Origin: CAYXXZ01 sp964469165
GTDB lineage: Bacteria; Pseudomonadota; Gammaproteobacteria; Pseudomonadales; Porticoccaceae
Reading direction: 5' to 3'
Assembly: GCA_964469165.1 (NCBI GenBank)
Contig: CAYXXZ010000078.1
Span: 1 to 14,384, forward strand
DNA: 14,384 bases
Each line of letters starts with the position of its first letter. Position 1 is the stretch's first letter. Made by a program: the position numbers and the translations under genes. Below are positions 1 through 5,558 of this stretch, one piece after another. The notes beneath the pieces were generated by a model, which searched no databases, was not told the DNA's origin, and was given only the letters and a program-made list of their open reading frames with translations.

Positions 1-513
1 CACCTGCTCACCAGCAAGCCCGTGATGTATATCGCCAACGTTGCCGAAGACGGTTTCGCCGACAACCTCTATCTGGATGTGGTCAACGCCATCGCCGAGG
101 AAGAAGGCGCCGTGGTGGTGGCGGTATGCAACAAGATCGAGGCGGAAATCGCCGAGCTGGACGACGGCGAGGAAAAGGACATGTTCCTCGAGGCCCTGGG
201 CCTGGAAGAACCCGGTCTCAACCGGGTGATCCGCGGCGGTTACAGCCTGCTCAACCTGCAAACCTACTTCACCGCCGGCGTGAAGGAAGTGCGCGCCTGG
301 ACCGTTCGCATCGGCGCCACCGCGCCCCAGGCGGCGGGCGTGATCCACACCGACTTCGAGAAGGGTTTCATCCGCGCCGAAGTCATCGCCTACAACGACT
401 TCATCCACTACAAGGGTGAGGCCGGTGCCAAGGAAGCAGGAAAATGGCGCCTGGAGGGTAAGGACTACGTGGTGCAGGATGGTGACGTCATTCACTTCAG
501 GTTCAATGTGTGA
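1..513 (+). CDS. ychF: Ribosome-binding ATPase YchF, C-terminal part (5' end outside the window)
   Basis: YchF (EngD) is a cytoplasmic Obg-family P-loop protein that binds ribosomes and prefers ATP to GTP. The reading frame is open from base 1, so only about the last 170 of the usual ~363 residues are here. The nucleotide-binding motifs lie upstream of the window. What is visible is the end of the G domain (KPVMYIANVAEDGF), the coiled-coil insert region with the phrase IAEL, and the C-terminal TGS domain from about NLQTYFTAGVKEVRAWT to the end. The conserved TGS phrases HTDFEKGFIRAEVI and VQDGDVIHFRFNV are typical of YchF. No frameshift is seen. The gene is highly conserved and marks the core-chromosome edge of the accessory DNA that follows. 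Confidence 0.97.
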   Translation, partial: HLLTSKPVMYIANVAEDGFADNLYLDVVNAIAEEEGAVVVAVCNKIEAEIAELDDGEEKDMFLEALGLEEPGLNRVIRGGYSLLNLQTYFTAGVKEVRAWTVRIGATAPQAAGVIHTDFEKGFIRAEVIAYNDFIHYKGEAGAKEAGKWRLEGKDYVVQDGDVIHFRFNV

Positions 514-566
514 TCAACGGTTGACGGCTTTTCGGCTTCGGGTGCGCGGCGGAGTTTGGCTGGTTT

Positions 567-595
567 TGCAAACCTTTTGAAATCGAAGGTTTGCA
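567..595. other. Perfect 10-bp inverted repeat downstream of ychF
   Basis: TGCAAACCTT at 567-576 pairs with AAGGTTTGCA at 586-595 across a 9-nt loop. It lies 54 bases after the ychF stop. No T-run follows (the next bases are GGACC), so it is not a classical intrinsic terminator. It could end the ychF message by another route, stabilise its 3' end or be a protein-binding site. The pairing is directly visible; the role is unknown. Confidence 0.5.
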
Positions 596-621
596 GGACC
601 TATGGTCTGGTGGACGTTCCT

Positions 622-652
622 GCTGTGCCAGCTCCCACAGCCTGCACTGTGG
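622..652. other. Two mutually exclusive short stems
   Basis: GCTGTG (622-627) can pair with CACAGC (636-641), or CCACAG (635-640) can pair with CTGTGG (647-652), but not both at once because they share the CACAG block. The block sits between ychF and the Fic remnant, with no gene on either strand that I trust. It may be a degenerate extragenic palindrome or a leader structure. No T-tract follows. Confidence 0.3.
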
Positions 653-754
653 TGCGGGAGTGGGGTAGTCAATAGGTAATGAGGTATTTTCAGCGACAAA
701 TGCCCTGTTTCAAGGTTATGATTACCCCGTTTAGGTACCTTGAGCTTCCTTATA

Positions 755-1972
755 ATGAACTCGCTCACACCCGAGTACCTCGACGCACTCCGCTTCGATG
801 GTATACAGGCGGCCACACTGCGCTCACTGGGCGAGTACCAGGGTAAGCAACAGTTCTATGCTGCGCAGTCGCCTGAAGTCCTGAAAGGCCTGCGCCAGAT
901 AGCGGTAGTCGAGTCCACAGAGTCGTCCAACCGGCTGGAGGGGGTTGTCGTCGCGCCCTCGCGATTGAAGTCTCTGGTCATCCGCAACGCAACGCCCAGG
1001 AGTCGTGCGGAACAGGAGATCGCCGGCTACCGTGACGCCCTGGCACTGATTCACGAACCCAACACGCACATGCCCTTCAACGAGGGCGTAGTACTGCAAC
1101 TGCATACCCTGCTGTATCGCTACATGCCGCAGGCGGGCGGGCGCTGGAAAAACACTGACAACGCCATTGTCGCACGCTATCCGGACGCCAACTCGCGTCT
1201 ACGTTTCCAGCCGGTTGCTGCGCAGCTGACGCCGATGGCCATGGCCGACCTGATCTGGCACTACGCGACTACCCTGGATCAGCATCTGACCGATCCCCTG
1301 GTGCTGGTACCGCTGACGCTGCTCGATTTCCTGTGCATCCACCCCTTCCCGGATCACAACGGTCGCATGTCCCGATTGCTGACCTTGTTACTGCTTTACC
1401 ACTTCGACTACGCAGTTGGCCGCTACATCAGCCTGGAACGCATCTTCGAGGAAACCCAGGAAAGCTATTACGAAACGCTGGAAGCCAGCTCGCAGGGCTG
1501 GCATCAAGGGCAGCATGACGTCAAACCCTGGCTCGATTACTTTTGGGGTGCCTTGCTGCGAGCCTACCGCGAGTTTGAAGAGCGTGTCGGTACCATTGAG
1601 CGGGGGCGCGGTAGCAAGGGCGACCGGGTGCGTGCGGAGGTCTTGGGACGCACCCTGCCATTTGCAATTTCAGAGATAGAGGAAGCCTGCCCGGGCGTGA
1701 GCCGCTGGTGCAGATCAACCCCAATTACCAACGCCAGGGCACAGTGCAGCAACTGGTGGAGCAAGGGGTTTTGCATGCTGACTGCGCAGAGATCTTCCAG
1801 GTCGGAAAGTCTGAAGGTTCGCCACAACCCCTGCACCTTTACAAGCACCAGATGGAAGCCTTGGCCAAAGGCCAAGGGCGTCAAAGTTATGTGGTCACGA
1901 CCGGCACGGGCTCAGGGAAGTCCCTATCCTTCTTTATCCCGATCATCGACCGCATTCTCAAGGCCATCCTGA
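755..1972 (+). pseudogene. Fic-family AMP-transferase, C-terminus lost and replaced by out-of-frame DNA
   Basis: Fic proteins transfer AMP (or another phosphate-containing group) from a nucleotide to a hydroxyl side chain of a target protein. Residues 1-316 from the ATG at 755 look sound. An N-terminal inhibitory motif S-x-x-x-E-G lies at residues 58-63 (SNRLEG), which makes this a class II-type, self-inhibited Fic. The active loop HPFPDHNGRMSR is at residues 196-207, with His196 catalytic and Asp200 binding metal; the usual Gly after Asp is His here. The frame then enters the winged-helix tail at ISEIEEACPGVSR and changes abruptly, near base 1700, into low-quality sequence that ends at 1972. 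From there the real signal is a helicase in another frame. About 40-60 C-terminal residues of the family are missing. The ATG at 755 matches relatives that start M-N-x-L-T-P; a TTG at 740 is possible. No strong ribosome-binding site is seen. The catalytic core could still fold. Confidence 0.85.
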
Positions 1973-2274
1973 TCGTGCAAGGCCGCAACGCTCCGCAATG
2001 GCTCAGCGACGACAACGCCAGCCGCCTGCTCGAATGCACACCCAGTGGCAACCTGCCGCCCGAAGCCGTGCAACGCGAAGTACACATCGCGCTGGATTTT
2101 CTCGCCGCGCACCCGCAGCAACTGCAAGCACTGGCCAGGCAACGTGCCGATACCCTGCTGGCCGATCATCAGCGCGTGCGCGCCGCCGCCCGCGATGTGG
2201 GCCAGCACAGTGTCAGCGCCTGCCTGCCCGTCGATGTGATGGGCGTGTACGTGCTGCTGCCGGATTCGCTCTGA
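1708..2274 (+). pseudogene. Chimeric helicase remnant: front of a DEAD/DEAH helicase joined to the tail of a second helicase
   Basis: This frame holds two unrelated helicase pieces. Helicase-like sequence is readable from about 1690 (PLVQINPNYQ). Its GTVQQLVEQGVLH, then LYKHQMEAL (Q-motif-like) and the Walker A region TTGTGSGKS followed by FFIPIIDRIL, matches the N-terminal ATP-binding part of large DEAD/DEAH-box helicases common in defence islands. At about 1957-1965 the sequence jumps to a different C-terminus. This runs through NAPQWLSDDNA and LARQRADTLLADHQRVRAAA to LPVDVMGVYVLLP, a tail I associate with SNF2-like helicase-related proteins (DrmD-like; inference). The helicase motifs after Walker A in the first protein and everything before the tail in the second are gone. 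GTG at 1708 is the first usable start. The stop at 2272-2274 overlaps the next gene's ATG (TGATG), a coupling that presumably belonged to the second helicase. Confidence 0.75.
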
Positions 2275-3725
2275 TGGGACATGACCACGCCATGATCGAA
2301 ACAGAAACCACCGAGCTGAAAAAATCCCTGGCCGAATTGAAACAGGGGCTGATCTCGCTGACCGCCATGCTCAACAAGCACGGCCAGGCCGAGCTATGGT
2401 TCGGCATCGCCCCCAACGGCAAAGCCGTGGGCCTGGAGATCAACGAAAAGACCTTGCGTGATGTTTCCCAGGCCATTGCCGCGCATATCGAACCGGCCAT
2501 CTATCCACAAATCACCCGACAGCTCATCGAAGGCAAGCAGTGCCTGCAAATCAAGGCCGAGGGCTGGCAGCAGCCCTATCTGGCCTATGGTCGTGCTTAC
2601 ATGCGGGTAGCGGATGAAGATAAAAAACTCAGCGCCAGCGAACTGAAGAACCTCATCCTGCAAAGCAACCAGGATGCGCTGCGCTGGGAAAACGAACCCA
2701 GTGGTCTGACGCTGGAACAACTGAACCCCGAAAAAATCAGTCGCTTCCTTACACGAGCCGACCTACCGCAAGACACCGCTGCCAACACCCTGGAAAAGCT
2801 CGACCTCTTGCGTCAGGGTGCACCCATCAACGCCGCCAAACTGTTTTTTGCCCACCAGCCCATCCAGTTGCGTTGCGCGGTGTTCGCCACCCACACCAGC
2901 TCCACCATCATCGACCGCCACGATTTCGACGGTGACATTCTCGAACTGATCGAGGAAGCCGAAAAATACGTCCTGAAAAACATCCACATTGGCATGCAGC
3001 TGGAAGGCTTGCGCCGCGTGGACGTGCCCGAAATCTCCCTCAAGGCCATCCGCGAAGCACTGGTCAACGCATTTTGTCACCGCGACTGGCGCGACCCGGA
3101 CTATGTGCAAGTAGCCATCTTCAAGGATCGCCTGGAAATCCGCAGCCCCGGCAGCCTCTACGGCAACCTGACGTTTGACGAGATACGCCAGGGCAACGTC
3201 TCTCGCCGCCGCAACCCGAAAGTTGCCGAACTGCTGCGCCGCATTCATCTGGTGGAAGCCTGGGGCCGAGGAGTGCCGCTGATTCTGGAAAGCGCACCGG
3301 ATGCCAGCTTCATCGAAATCGGCGGGCTATTCATCACCCGTTTCAAGCGGCCATCGGCGCTGGATGCTGCGGCAGAGGTCAGCGCAAAGACCGGCATGGA
3401 AACTGGCAGAGAAAACATCGAGACTAGTAGAGAAACTGGTATAGAAGCCGCTGAAACTAGTACAGAAAGCACTAAAACTAGTAGAGAAACTGGTACAGAA
3501 GCCGTCCCACCAGACGTACTAGCCGGTCTTCCAACAGCACAAAAAATCTTGCTCCACCTGCAAGCGGAACCAGCCAGCACTGCCAAAGACCTTGCCCGAA
3601 AAGTCGGCATCACGGAAAAGGGCGTTCGCTACCACCTGGAGCAACTGAAAAAACAGGGCAAGCTGCGCCACGTAGGCCCCACCAAAGCTGGCTACTGGGA
3701 AGTCATCGGGAAGGACAACGAATAA
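2274..3725 (+). CDS. AlbA_2 / HATPase_c_4 / winged-helix ATP-binding protein
   Basis: This is an intact 483-residue protein of the AlbA_2 (Schlafen-type) plus GHKL-like ATPase family. Such proteins are often annotated as transcriptional regulators or ATP-binding proteins and sit as accessory genes in defence and restriction loci. The AlbA_2 domain covers roughly residues 10-125 (TELKKSLAEL, LWFGIAPNGKAVGLEI). The ATPase N-box is EALVNAFCHRDW near residue 261, followed by the strand DRLEIRSPGSLYG. A Thr/Glu/Ser-rich linker with an internal repeat covers about residues 378-410. The C-terminal winged helix (AKDLARKVGITEKGVRYHLEQL) covers about 420-478. The ATG at 2274 overlaps the upstream stop; an in-frame ATG at 2292 is an alternative start. 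The next gene begins one base after the stop. Its exact function is unknown to me; ATP or nucleic-acid binding is inferred from the domains. It is the only undamaged gene in this stretch. Confidence 0.85.
   Translation: MGHDHAMIETETTELKKSLAELKQGLISLTAMLNKHGQAELWFGIAPNGKAVGLEINEKTLRDVSQAIAAHIEPAIYPQITRQLIEGKQCLQIKAEGWQQPYLAYGRAYMRVADEDKKLSASELKNLILQSNQDALRWENEPSGLTLEQLNPEKISRFLTRADLPQDTAANTLEKLDLLRQGAPINAAKLFFAHQPIQLRCAVFATHTSSTIIDRHDFDGDILELIEEAEKYVLKNIHIGMQLEGLRRVDVPEISLKAIREALVNAFCHRDWRDPDYVQVAIFKDRLEIRSPGSLYGNLTFDEIRQGNVSRRRNPKVAELLRRIHLVEAWGRGVPLILESAPDASFIEIGGLFITRFKRPSALDAAAEVSAKTGMETGRENIETSRETGIEAAETSTESTKTSRETGTEAVPPDVLAGLPTAQKILLHLQAEPASTAKDLARKVGITEKGVRYHLEQLKKQGKLRHVGPTKAGYWEVIGKDNE
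3423..3494 (+). repeat. 54-nt imperfect in-frame tandem repeat in the linker of the AlbA_2 gene
   Basis: The 18-base string ACTAGTAGAGAAACTGGT occurs at 3423-3440 and again at 3477-3494, a 54-nt (18-codon) period that keeps the frame. Related partial units lie between and before them. It encodes a repeated T-S-R-E-T-G block in a hydrophilic linker between the ATPase and winged-helix domains. The stretch is A-rich compared with its surroundings. Copy number could vary between strains by slippage. Confidence 0.75.
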
Positions 3726-3726
3726 C

Positions 3727-3993
3727 ATGAAACGCATCCGCAAAACCCAGGCCACACTCAACCTGCCCACTCTCAAGCTCGAAGGTGGCCTGTTCCTGCC
3801 CGACCAACTGGAAAAGCTGCCCAAGGCCGTGCCAGCGCACAGCTTGAAGCCGATTACGGCACCCCCAAAGGCGTCAAGCTCAAGGACGAATACAGCCGTG
3901 CCTTCCAGATCGCCTGCGCCCAGTGGCAGCACACCGCTGCACAAATGGAACGCACCGATGCCGACCCCACATCCTTTCCGCTTGGAGGTATAA
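3727..3993 (+). pseudogene. N-terminal fragment of a class I DNA methyltransferase-like protein, frameshifted and truncated
   Basis: The start MKRIRKTQATLNLPTLKLEGGLFLPDQLEK resembles, from memory, the N-terminus of the large SAM-dependent DNA methyltransferases found beside SNF2-like helicases in restriction-like defence loci (inference; no search possible here). After residue 30 the frame becomes nonsense. Adding one G after base 3816 restores a good continuation: KAAQGRASAQ, then LEADYGTPKGVKLKDEYSRA, then FQIACAQWQHTAAQMERTDA, up to about base 3976. Beyond that the homology stops and no catalytic motif (such as NPPF) is present. So there are two lesions: a single-base deletion and loss of everything after about 80 residues. 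The gene starts one base after the AlbA_2 stop, consistent with an old operon. Confidence 0.7.
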
Positions 3994-4095
3994 ATGAGGA
4001 TAATTTTGAGAGGCCGTCATGCCAGAATGGGCTTGAATGTGAATGTGAATCTGTGCCTGGATGTCTGGCTGCCTCAGGGCCTGCTCAATGTTTGA
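3994..4095 (+). CDS. Possible small ORF (33 codons) coupled to the hydrolase gene
   Basis: A consensus GGAGG (3984-3988) stands five bases before the ATG at 3994. That is the best ribosome-binding site on the + strand of this region. The ORF has 33 sense codons, a basic start (MRIILRGRHARMG) and a short alternating stretch NVNVNLCLDV. Its stop TGA at 4093-4095 lies five bases into the hydrolase frame that opens at 4088, so ribosomes finishing here could start the hydrolase. It sits exactly where the island debris ends, so it may be a chance ORF made by the junction. No family is recognised. Confidence 0.35.
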   Translation: MRIILRGRHARMGLNVNVNLCLDVWLPQGLLNV

Positions 4096-4984
4096 CGGTG
4101 TTCCCGAACCGGCAACGGCCTCCTATGCCTCCTGCCGGCTGACCTTGAGTTACTGCCGCTGGGAAAATCCCGGCGCGCCCAGGCTGATGCTGATCCACGG
4201 CGGCAAGGACCACAACCGCAACTGGGATCGACTCGCCGGGGTTTTGCGAGCCGACTACGATATCGTGGCGCCCGATCTGCGCGGCCATGGCGATTCCGAC
4301 TGGAGCATGGACGGCTGCTACTACCGCAGCGAATTCGTCATCGATATCGCCAATCTGGTCGACCATCTGGGCTGGCAGGATTTCGCCATGGTCGGCCACT
4401 CCCTCGGCGCCACCGTGGTCAGCCTTTACGCCGCAGCTTTCCCGGCGCGGGTCACGAAAATGGTGGCCATCGAAGGCCTCGTATCACCGCCCTGGGTGCT
4501 CGAACGGGAGACAACGGAACACCCGGTGACGCGCCTGCGCCAGTATATAGAAGACACCCGCAAGTACGCCGCGCGCCGCAGCCGCGACTTCGACACCCTG
4601 GCCCAGGCGGTCGCACGCATGCGGGAGCAGAATCCTCATTTCTCCCAGGAGCTGGCCGAGCATCTCACCCACCACAATCTGAAACCCGCGGAAAACGGTG
4701 GCTACACCTGGAAGCTCGACCCGATGATGAACTTCCGTTTGCGTTTCGACATCAGCCGCGATCAGCAGCGCCAGATTCTCAGCGCGGTGTGCTGCCCTGC
4801 CCTGCTGCTGCGTGGCGAGGACAGCTGGGCGCGCGACCCCCTCGAAGACGGCACCGCCGCCTGCTTTGCCGCCGCCAGGGTTCACAACATCCCCGACGCC
4901 GGCCACTGGGTGCACCACGACCAGCCGGAAATCGTCGAGCAGCTCATCAAAAGCTTCCTCGCCGAAGAACCGCTGCACGCTTGA
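4088..4984 (+). CDS. Alpha/beta-fold hydrolase
   Basis: This is a 298-residue soluble hydrolase of the alpha/beta superfamily (epoxide hydrolase/haloalkane dehalogenase-like subgroup); the substrate is unknown. The oxyanion-hole motif is HGGKDHNRNWD near residues 35-45. The phrase APDLRGHGDSDWS is typical of the fold. The nucleophile elbow is GHSLGA (Ser). The acid is probably Asp in RGEDSW or a neighbour, and the general-base His is in GHWVHHDQPE near the end. No signal peptide is seen, so it is cytoplasmic. The ATG at 4088 is chosen because the protein then starts a few residues before the first strand; a GTG/ATG region further upstream would add a meaningless tail. AGGG at 4076-4079 is a modest ribosome-binding site. 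It is the last gene before the tRNA, and the tRNA's -35 box overlaps its stop codon. Confidence 0.88.
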   Translation: MFDGVPEPATASYASCRLTLSYCRWENPGAPRLMLIHGGKDHNRNWDRLAGVLRADYDIVAPDLRGHGDSDWSMDGCYYRSEFVIDIANLVDHLGWQDFAMVGHSLGATVVSLYAAAFPARVTKMVAIEGLVSPPWVLERETTEHPVTRLRQYIEDTRKYAARRSRDFDTLAQAVARMREQNPHFSQELAEHLTHHNLKPAENGGYTWKLDPMMNFRLRFDISRDQQRQILSAVCCPALLLRGEDSWARDPLEDGTAACFAAARVHNIPDAGHWVHHDQPEIVEQLIKSFLAEEPLHA

Positions 4985-5009
4985 CAGCTCATATGAAAAT
5001 AGTGAGAAT
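4981..5009 (+). promoter_or_regulatory. Sigma-70 promoter of the tRNA-Met gene
   Basis: A perfect -35 TTGACA (4981-4986) is followed by a 17-base spacer and a -10 GAGAAT (5004-5009, four of six bases). The -35 overlaps the hydrolase stop codon. The bases after the -10 are GC-rich (GCCGCC), a discriminator type typical of stringently controlled stable-RNA promoters. The tRNA starts 17 bases after the -10. Confidence 0.75.
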
Positions 5010-5025
5010 GCCGCCTCGATTTTAA

Positions 5026-5102
5026 GGCTACGTAGCTCAGTTGGTTAGAGCACAGCATTCATAATGCTGGTGTCGCAGGTTCAAGTCCCGCCGTAGCTAC
5101 CA
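5026..5102 (+). tRNA. tRNA-Met (CAT), elongator type
   Basis: The gene is 77 nt long including an encoded CCA (5100-5102). The acceptor stem GGCTACG (5026-5032) pairs with CGTAGCT (5092-5098), with one G-U at the first pair. The D arm is AGCTCAGTTGGTTAGAGC. The anticodon stem CAGCA/TGCTG holds the loop TTCATAA with anticodon CAT, and the T arm carries GGTTCAAGTCC. The body closely follows the E. coli elongator tRNA-Met and lacks the initiator's mismatched first pair. tRNA genes are common integration sites, and accessory DNA lies on both sides here. I found no second copy of its 3' end in the window. Confidence 0.97.
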
Positions 5103-5110
5103 TTTAAGTG

Positions 5111-5149
5111 AAAAAGGCTTAGGATAGACTCCTGGGCCTTTTTTATTTT
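5111..5149 (+). terminator. Intrinsic terminator after tRNA-Met
   Basis: AAAAAGGC and AGGA (5111-5124) pair with TCCT and GCCTTTTTT across the loop TAGAC, interrupted by a TT/GG mismatch, and a T-rich tail follows. It ends the tRNA transcript. The A-run on the other arm makes it potentially bidirectional, so it could also stop the long minus-strand sulfide operon coming from the right. Confidence 0.85.
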
Positions 5150-5177
5150 CAGACGCAGGCAAACGAGTACCCGCTAC

Positions 5178-5543
5178 TTACAAAATCGTTGGCTTGACAG
5201 ACTTCGCTGGCGGCTCGGCAGCCGCCTGCTGGTTGCGGAGACGAACCAATGCGCCATCCGTCAGCAGAGCATTGGGGGCGAGCACAACGGTATCGCCGGC
5301 ATCGATTCCCGCCAGTACTTCCATCTCATCGCCAAGATTGCGCCCCGGTACGACCGGTTGGTAGCGAATACTGCCGCTGTTCTCGACCCGCACAAGCAAA
5401 GACTCGCCGGAGCCCTGTCGCACTATCGCGGCCAGAGGCACCACAACCGCTGGCTGCGACCGACTCAAGCCCAGACCCACACTGCCCATCATGCCCGCGG
5501 GAATGGGCTCTCCCGGGTTGGCCAGACGCAATTCGATACGCAT
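5178..5543 (-). pseudogene. C-terminal fragment of an RND efflux periplasmic adaptor (membrane fusion protein)
   Basis: The 121 residues match the end of HlyD/RND-type adaptor proteins: a beta-barrel piece (MRIELRLANPGEPIPAGMMG), then the membrane-proximal domain (VVPLAAIVRQGSGESLLVRV, GDEMEVLAGIDAGDTVVL) and a natural-looking tail. The signal peptide, hairpin and lipoyl domains, about two thirds of the protein, are missing, and no RND pump gene follows. Adaptor-like sequence begins just after the TGA of the preceding reductase and in the same frame, which places the deletion junction at about 5550-5560. The ATG at 5543 could start translation but has no clear ribosome-binding site. It is best read as a remnant left by recombination near the tRNA. 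Confidence 0.8.
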
Positions 5544-5558
5544 GCCACCGGCCTGCGG

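Noticed and set aside
751..756. Perfect TATAAT just before the Fic coding region
   Set aside because: It overlaps the start codon that homologues use, and no -35 lies at a suitable distance, so it is probably chance.
1998..2273. Upstream extension of the AlbA_2 reading frame
   Set aside because: The extension overlaps the helicase tail in another frame and is Arg/Ala-rich noise. The natural start is the ATG at 2274 or 2292.
5026..5102. tRNA-Ile2 with a modified CAT anticodon
   Set aside because: The acceptor stem, D arm and overall body match elongator tRNA-Met rather than the tRNA-Ile2 pattern.
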